Shown here: positions 32,405-36,554 of the stretch, piece by piece
Position numbering within the stretch: the stretch's first letter is position 1
Layout: each line of letters opens with the position of its first letter
Source: Zancudomyces culisetae
Taxonomy: Eukaryota > Kickxellomycota > Harpellomycetes > Harpellales > Legeriomycetaceae
Direction: 5' to 3'
Length of the DNA stretch: 36,554 bases
NCBI GenBank assembly: GCA_001969505.1
Contig: LSSK01001679.1
Location: forward strand, 1-36,554
Notes under the pieces: model-generated
What the model was told of the DNA's origin: nothing
The model's database searches: none
Seen by the model: the letters and a program-made list of their open reading frames with translations, nothing else
Made by a program: the position numbers and the translations under genes

Positions 32405-33139
32405 TTACCTACAAAAGGCTTGTGAAGAGTACTTATTGTATATTGCCACACCCATCTTACTATAATTGCCCATCATGCTCGCCAAGTGAGGTGGTGAGTT
32501 TTTCCACAAATTAAACACAGCAGTAGGGTCAGAAGTTCCCCAAGCAACGTTCTCTGCAATGCCTGAGCAATAGGTTACCCCTGATGCGGCAAATCTTTCA
32601 AAAAGACCTGGATAATTTGAATTTGAATGTGTCATTTGCCCAATCGATGATTGATATGTACTCTGAGCATAACCAACTTTGATTAAGTTGCCGTCAATAA
32701 CCATTGGAGCCAAACCTTTGGTGGCTCGGAGGTTGTTCATTAAGTTTAGGATTGCTTGAGCAAAGTTTAGGGTGTATGGGTCCTTTTCTGGGTTGGCCAG
32801 TGTGGGTAATGTAGACCCTGTGTTTGTGGTTGACGACGACGACGACGACGATGATGATGATGACGATGATGATGATGATGATGAATTTCCATTTCCACCA
32901 CTGGTGGTTGTGACGGTTCTGGTTTGAAGAACTGTGCTGGTGGTTGTAAGTGTCATATAGCTGATTCTATAATCCGTGATCGTTCTTGTAATCGGTATTG
33001 TGTTCGTCACATTTATGGTATTGAAGACGTTTACCGTCCTTGTAACAAAAACAGTTTGCGTGGCTTGACCTTGCACGTAGATTGCTTGAATACATAAAAT
33101 AACCATAAGGTTTATTAGGGTGCTTATCGTGCTACTCAT
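32405..33139 (-). CDS. Secreted CAP/SCP-domain protein (PRY-like)
   Basis: 244 residues. CAP proteins of fungi (Pry1/Rbt4 group) are secreted and bind sterols or fatty acids. A signal peptide (about 1-24, hydrophobic LINLMVILCIQAIYVQG) is followed by a Thr/Val-rich segment, an uninterrupted run of 18 Ser (residues 86-103), and a CAP domain (about 117-244). Family motifs: FAQAILNLMNNLRATKGLAP, MTHSNSNYPGLFERF, GIAENVAWG, NSPPHLASMMGNYSKMGVAI. The ending SSQAFCR is short, and the last codons contain GTAGGT (32412-32407), a donor used elsewhere in this window, so a further 3' exon may exist; no convincing acceptor exon was found. The start ATG is the first one before the signal peptide. Confidence 0.88.
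   Translation of the reverse strand: MSSTISTLINLMVILCIQAIYVQGQATQTVFVTRTVNVFNTINVTNTIPITRTITDYRISYMTLTTTSTVLQTRTVTTTSGGNGNSSSSSSSSSSSSSSSSSSTTNTGSTLPTLANPEKDPYTLNFAQAILNLMNNLRATKGLAPMVIDGNLIKVGYAQSTYQSSIGQMTHSNSNYPGLFERFAASGVTYCSGIAENVAWGTSDPTAVFNLWKNSPPHLASMMGNYSKMGVAIYNKYSSQAFCR
32831..32884 (-). repeat. Serine-codon trinucleotide microsatellite
   Basis: Eighteen consecutive TCA/TCG codons inside the CAP protein gene. The pure runs of one codon indicate replication-slippage expansion, so the length is likely polymorphic between strains. Confidence 0.9.
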
Positions 33140-34238
33140 TTTTAGCTATTGTGCATATATTGGTTTTTGCTTTCTATAAATATCCTTTTTATATATTTAA
33201 TAGTAGATTTGAATTATACTTTGATTAGTTTAGAAGCAAGGTTATATTTCTAGGTATAAATACTTAAAAAGTTTACCATAATATTTTTATACACTATCTT
33301 GACCATAACAAATAAACTACTGGTGTGTTTGTGAGAACAAAAGTAAATTGTGAATATATAAGCACAAGCATTTTTCTTATAAGTGATTATGCTACAAATT
33401 AACATATTTACACACATAAAAAACACATTTAGATAAAACTAAGCTGGGATTCATCTTTGGCAGGAGCTATACCCATATGTCAAATGGCTCGGATTTTCAG
33501 TGTATAATCTTATGCTAAGAGCTTGTGGTATAAAATTAAGATTCTTGTGTCCACCACTTAAGGTATATGTGACCTACCTTTATTAATAGGGTTGGGAATT
33601 ATTATCATATTGCGGCTGTGGATCTTTATAAAAAAAAGTATCTAATTAACACGGTATGCGCCGACTAATATAAAAACATTAAATTCATACAACTGTACTT
33701 GGTTTCTACAAAAAAAAAAGACATTTAATCATTTATTTTACAAATGTCATCTTTAAAGTACAAAAAAATGGAGGTAGCTTAGATGTAGCCATGTCAGATT
33801 AATTTTTTTCTGCTGTCACTTGAACTACACATTTAATACTATTATAAAGGTAAAGGTAGGAGTAGTGGTGTTTTCTTTAGCATTTTCGAGATTGTTATTA
33901 TTTTCAGTAATCTGCAAATTAATATTGTAGTCACGTTTCACAGAAATTGGTTTATATGGTCTTTTTTTTATAGTCATTGATAAAGAAATATGGTTGATGC
34001 TCTCAATGTCGTTCGTAGAACTTCTCACCAAAACTACTCTTTAGTTCCTATGTGTAACTTTTATTTTTGTAACAAGATTCGAATGATAATGCAATAAGTA
34101 ATATCTAATACATCACGCTTTTTGCAAAATTCACAAACTAATTGTTACGCTTTCTCTCTTTACCTTATCTATAAACAAAAATATATTCTATATGTTTCTG
34201 GACTATGAAATACGTTTGTGAACTTAAACGAACCAGCT
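33140..34238. other. Intergenic, one doubtful ORF
   Basis: AT-rich promoter side of the CAP gene. A minus-strand frame at 34031-33825 (includes KKRPYKPISVKRDYNINLQI) is open for 68 codons but begins with GTG within a donor-like GTGAGA, and has no recognisable domain. It is left uncalled. Nothing else is seen. Confidence 0.45.
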
Positions 34239-35043
34239 TTAGATGTCATTGTTATTGTTATTGTTTAACTGATGATCTATCCATGCTTCATCACGTTCTA
34301 CGTGTCGGCGAACATATTCAACAACAAAAGGCACAGTAGGTTCAAGATGTAAAAAAAGCTATTAAACAGAAAAAAAACCAAAACATTTGGTATCATTGTT
34401 TTATATCATTGGCGCCTTTAGCGCGCTGCTTTAATACCAGTAAATGCACAAAAAAATGCTATACATTTGCTCTGGGAATTGTCTTCAATTCACTTGGAAA
34501 TCACGTAAAAAAATTAAATTCTGTTTTTGTCGTTCATGCTTTCCTATATTCGGCTCATATATTAAGCTAATAGCTTATTCGTGGTAGACAAAGCTTTATA
34601 GGTGATGTTTTATGGACTAAAGACGGATTAATGTGAGTTGGTGAGATTTTATTCATCACCCGCGACCCCTCCCCTCCCTAAAAAAACCAATAAGGATTAA
34701 ATCGAAATCAATAGTCTATTACAGCATCTCCAAGAGTTAAGATGTATCGTATATAAAATAACTGTTTTTGTCGTGATTATTGCCATAGTGGCAGTAAAAA
34801 ATATTATTTTAAGTACCCGCTTAATAAGGTAAGCAAGCGCAAAGCTAGTTGACAATGGTTGAAGTAAAGTTTAATTAATGTAGAGAAGGTAGAACGCAAA
34901 ACTATAAAAAGACCAACAAGATCATAGATGGCGTTATGTACATGCATTTAAAAGGCTTATACAATTTCATACCAGAAGTTAGAATAGGTAATTACATAGG
35001 ATCGGTTATTTTGATAGTATGATGCTTTAAATATTCGTTGCTT
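34239..35043 (-). CDS. 3' exons of an unrecognised spliced gene
   Basis: The terminal exon, 34358-34239, is 40 codons with very strong coding character (LFLHLEPTVPFVVEYVRRHV, then ERDEAWIDHQL and an Asn run), after a T-rich TTTAATAG acceptor. It joins in phase 0 to a 28-nt exon, 34492-34465 (ELKTIPRAN), ending at a GTATAG donor. That exon in turn joins in phase to 35043-34996 (SNEYLKHHTIKITDP) through a 503-nt intron with donor GTAATT; this last link is less certain. Upstream exons and the start were not found; they may lie between 35044 and 35600. I do not recognise the family. No single piece is long enough to be called an ORF, so the gene would be missed without splicing. Confidence 0.5.
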
Positions 35044-35607
35044 CTAATGATAGTTAAACAAATAAATGAGAATGATTTAGTTTCAGAAAACTTGGGACTG
35101 TGTAATACTGAGATATTTACTAAATAAATGGTTAATTTTGATACATTTAAGAATCCATGGTTCAGCCTATATGCATATGTAGATAATAATACCCGGGTAA
35201 TTAGGAACAAGCCCATATCAGTGATTTTACAATTTTAGGTGTACCATATAATACAAATAACAGAATTTTATGTTTTATAAAAACGGGGACAAAAATTAAG
35301 GGATCCTCGATGTTCAAATCAAAATTATTTTAGAAATCGAGTTACTTATTTCTAATCAAACTGTTAGAAATAACTGATGGAGTTTTTTGTAGATATTTTT
35401 AGAAAAGTTAAAGACTAGATACTATTCAAAGTAGCAAGAAGTATGATAATATTAATAAGGTTAAAACAAAAAGGTGGTGAGGTGAGCATGATTATTAACT
35501 TGAAAAATAATGTATTAACTCAATTCAAAAAAAAACAAAAAATAATGAAAAAGTAAAAAAAATGCTAGTTTGATTATATAATAACAAACTTTTTTTTTAA
35601 ATAAATT
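35044..35607. other. Intergenic, may hold 5' exons of the gene at 34239-35043
   Basis: A minus-strand frame from ATG at 35216 (MGLFLITRVLLSTYAYRLN) runs in the same frame into the 35043-34996 exon, so it could be an unspliced 5' end of that gene. It is very AT-rich and unproven. Nothing else is seen before the tRNA gene. Confidence 0.35.
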
Positions 35608-35689
35608 GGTGAGATGGCCGAGTGGTCCAAGGCGTCACGTTCAGGTCGTGGTCTCGAAAGAGGCGTGGGTTCGAACCCCACTCTCATCA
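35608..35689 (+). tRNA. tRNA-Leu (anticodon CAG)
   Basis: Class II tRNA, 82 nt, no intron. The acceptor pairs 35608-35614 (GGTGAGA) with 35682-35688 (TCTCATC); the discriminator is A at 35689. The anticodon stem TCACG/CGTGG (35635-35639 with 35647-35651) holds the loop TTCAGGT with CAG at 35642-35644, U33 and G37. The variable arm is a short hairpin, CTC-GAAA-GAG. The T arm is GTGGG-TTCGAAC-CCCAC. A73, U33 and G37 are leucine-type features; the Candida-type tRNA-Ser(CAG) has G73 and G33. It therefore decodes CUG as leucine, in agreement with CTG at invariant Leu positions in the DnaJ and ARF6 genes. It is followed 43 nt downstream by the shared 18-mer of the tRNA-linked element. Confidence 0.93.
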
Positions 35690-35707
35690 TTACTTTTATT
35701 GTTTTTA

Positions 35708-36117
35708 AAGTGCACATGATGGTAGCGCAGCATTTTTGCTAGCGAATCAAGTGCTTCTCAAAACGGCGCGCAATTGCTAGCTAGATCATGGTTGTCAATA
35801 ATAAGTCGGGAAAACGTTAGAATGCCAGTGAGATCTAAGGAACTGTAGATATCGAAGAGTGGCTGGAGCATCCTTTACATAAAAATATACTTTTTATAGT
35901 ATGGATTATTATTAGTATAACAATATATCAATATGAGGTAGACTAAATTTAACAACGAGCAAAACTGTCCAAATGAGTCACAATTTGAGTATAGCTGATT
36001 ATACGAGCTATACTCGGCTCTCTTAACTTTGTAAAAAAACTTTTCTTCTGAATCAACCAATCAGATTGCAGCGTTTTTTAAGATAAGTATACAGTTTTTA
36101 ACAGCAAATTCAGCAAC
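35708..36117 (+). mobile_element. tRNA-linked element copy B, 5' non-coding part
   Basis: About 410 nt between tRNA-Leu and the ORF at 36118, sharing ordered blocks with copy A (see 1960-2400). It includes TGGTAGCGCAGC at 35720-35731, which differs by one base from the primer-binding site complementary to yeast initiator tRNA-Met, the 18-mer at 35733-35750, and a perfect 10-bp inverted repeat at 35987-36015. It may be an LTR or the leader of another retroelement inserted beside a Pol III gene. The right end is outside the window, so a second LTR cannot be tested. Confidence 0.45.
35987..36015 (+). repeat. Perfect 10-bp inverted repeat, hairpin shared by both element copies
   Basis: GAGTATAGCT (35987-35996), a 9-nt loop, then AGCTATACTC (36006-36015). 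The copy A counterpart at 2311-2340 keeps GAGTATAGC and GCTATAC around a loop of different sequence. The arms are conserved while the loop is not, which suggests a structure or a palindromic protein site. Confidence 0.8.
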
Positions 36118-36554
36118 AATGGAGGGGGATGAGGAAACGAGGGGTGACAGAACCGACACCGGTAACGTCAACAAGCGACAGCGGTTGGACTACCGCCAAG
36201 CAATCATGAAAAATGCGCACGATGCGCATTCAAATGGACCCAATTTGGGGAGACCTTTTAGTGCCGAAACAGGAAGGCGTAAGAAGCCATACAAAGCTAT
36301 TATGGTGAGTGACAGGGATCAGTATGGGGAAAGATCCGTTTACCACCTCCATAATGGGGGTAATGAAAGATTAGTAAGAAAATTATCTATTAGAGGATCC
36401 GACTACAAGCTCGGTGTAAGTTGGGCCCAATTCGAAGGGTACCACGATCAAGACCTGATAACACTCATGCGCTTTATGAAGGACTATTTCGGGTTTGTGG
36501 AACACGATAAATTCAACAAAGTAACGTACTTCACTTTTGAAGACGTGGAGACAG
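36118..36554 (+). CDS. Element-associated ORF, truncated by the window end
   Basis: Open for 145 codons from ATG to the window edge. Base composition is clearly richer in G and C than in host genes nearby. The N terminus is charged and basic (NKRQRLDYRQ, GRRKKPYK), like a nuclear localisation signal or nucleic-acid binding tail. The second half (KLGVSWAQFEGYHDQDLITL, then MRFMKDYFGF and KVTYFTFEDVE) has an alternating strand-helix-strand pattern. It could be a retroelement Gag/ORF1 given the flanking element. Alternatively the pattern resembles the start of a C14 caspase-like fold (strand, Gly-x-x-Asp helix, FGF, strand). The diagnostic His and Cys would be beyond the edge. I do not assign a family. 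Confidence 0.6.

Noticed and set aside
32831-32884. Repeat array resembling CRISPR
   Set aside because: It is an in-frame serine-codon microsatellite with no spacers, in a eukaryotic gene.
35608-35689. tRNA-Ser(CAG) of the CUG-Ser clade
   Set aside because: U33 and discriminator A73 are leucine-type, and CTG falls at invariant Leu positions in two proteins.

Overview
The window is nuclear DNA of an AT-rich, budding-yeast-like ascomycete that carries many introns. Reasons: eukaryotic tRNA genes; 5' splice sites of the GTAAGT, GTATGT, GTATTT, GTAGGT and GTAATA types; recognisable fungal proteins (APC5, TIM9, CYK3, an MMF1-type RidA, an ARF6-type GTPase, a CLPTM1 homologue, a P58IPK-type DnaJ); and long AT-rich intergenic DNA. 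CTG encodes leucine at positions where the family is invariant (J domain helix II, ARF residue 37). The window also carries a class II tRNA with anticodon CAG, U33 and discriminator A73, which fits tRNA-Leu. This argues against the CUG-Ser and CUG-Ala yeasts. Together with the introns and the P58IPK and CLPTM1 genes, it suggests an early-diverging Saccharomycotina lineage, but I cannot name a species.

Layout. 1-1811: mostly featureless, with one possible exon of a gene leaving the left edge (122-244, minus). 1812-1882: tRNA-Gly(UCC), followed by an element-like stretch (about 1960-2400). 2738-3178: unassigned ORF. 4655-6307: P58IPK-type ER co-chaperone. 7175-7968 (minus): ARF6-type GTPase, 3 exons. 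10419-11157 (minus): mitochondrial RidA/MMF1, 3 exons, diverging from TIM9 (11469-11924, 3 exons) across a 311-bp shared promoter. 11953-12438 (minus): possible small spliced membrane protein. 12468-14213 (minus): 14-TM DHA2 drug transporter. 16678-18253: six-exon alpha/beta hydrolase. 18444-18869: small acidic protein, perhaps ubiquitin-like. 18926-21043 (minus): CLPTM1 homologue. 21555-24883 (minus): APC5 in 13 exons. 25148-31006 (minus): CYK3, 1952 residues. 32405-33139 (minus): secreted CAP/PRY-like protein. 34239-35043 (minus): 3' exons of an unrecognised spliced gene. 35608-35689: tRNA-Leu(CAG), followed by a second copy of the tRNA-linked element and an ORF that runs off the right edge.

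The genes do not form one pathway, as expected for a eukaryote. Local links are the divergent pair of mitochondrial genes (MMF1/TIM9) and two neighbouring cell-division genes (APC5, CYK3). The feature least explained by known genes is the sequence shared downstream of both tRNA genes: an identical 18-mer, a shared hairpin, and in one copy an ORF with atypical base composition.
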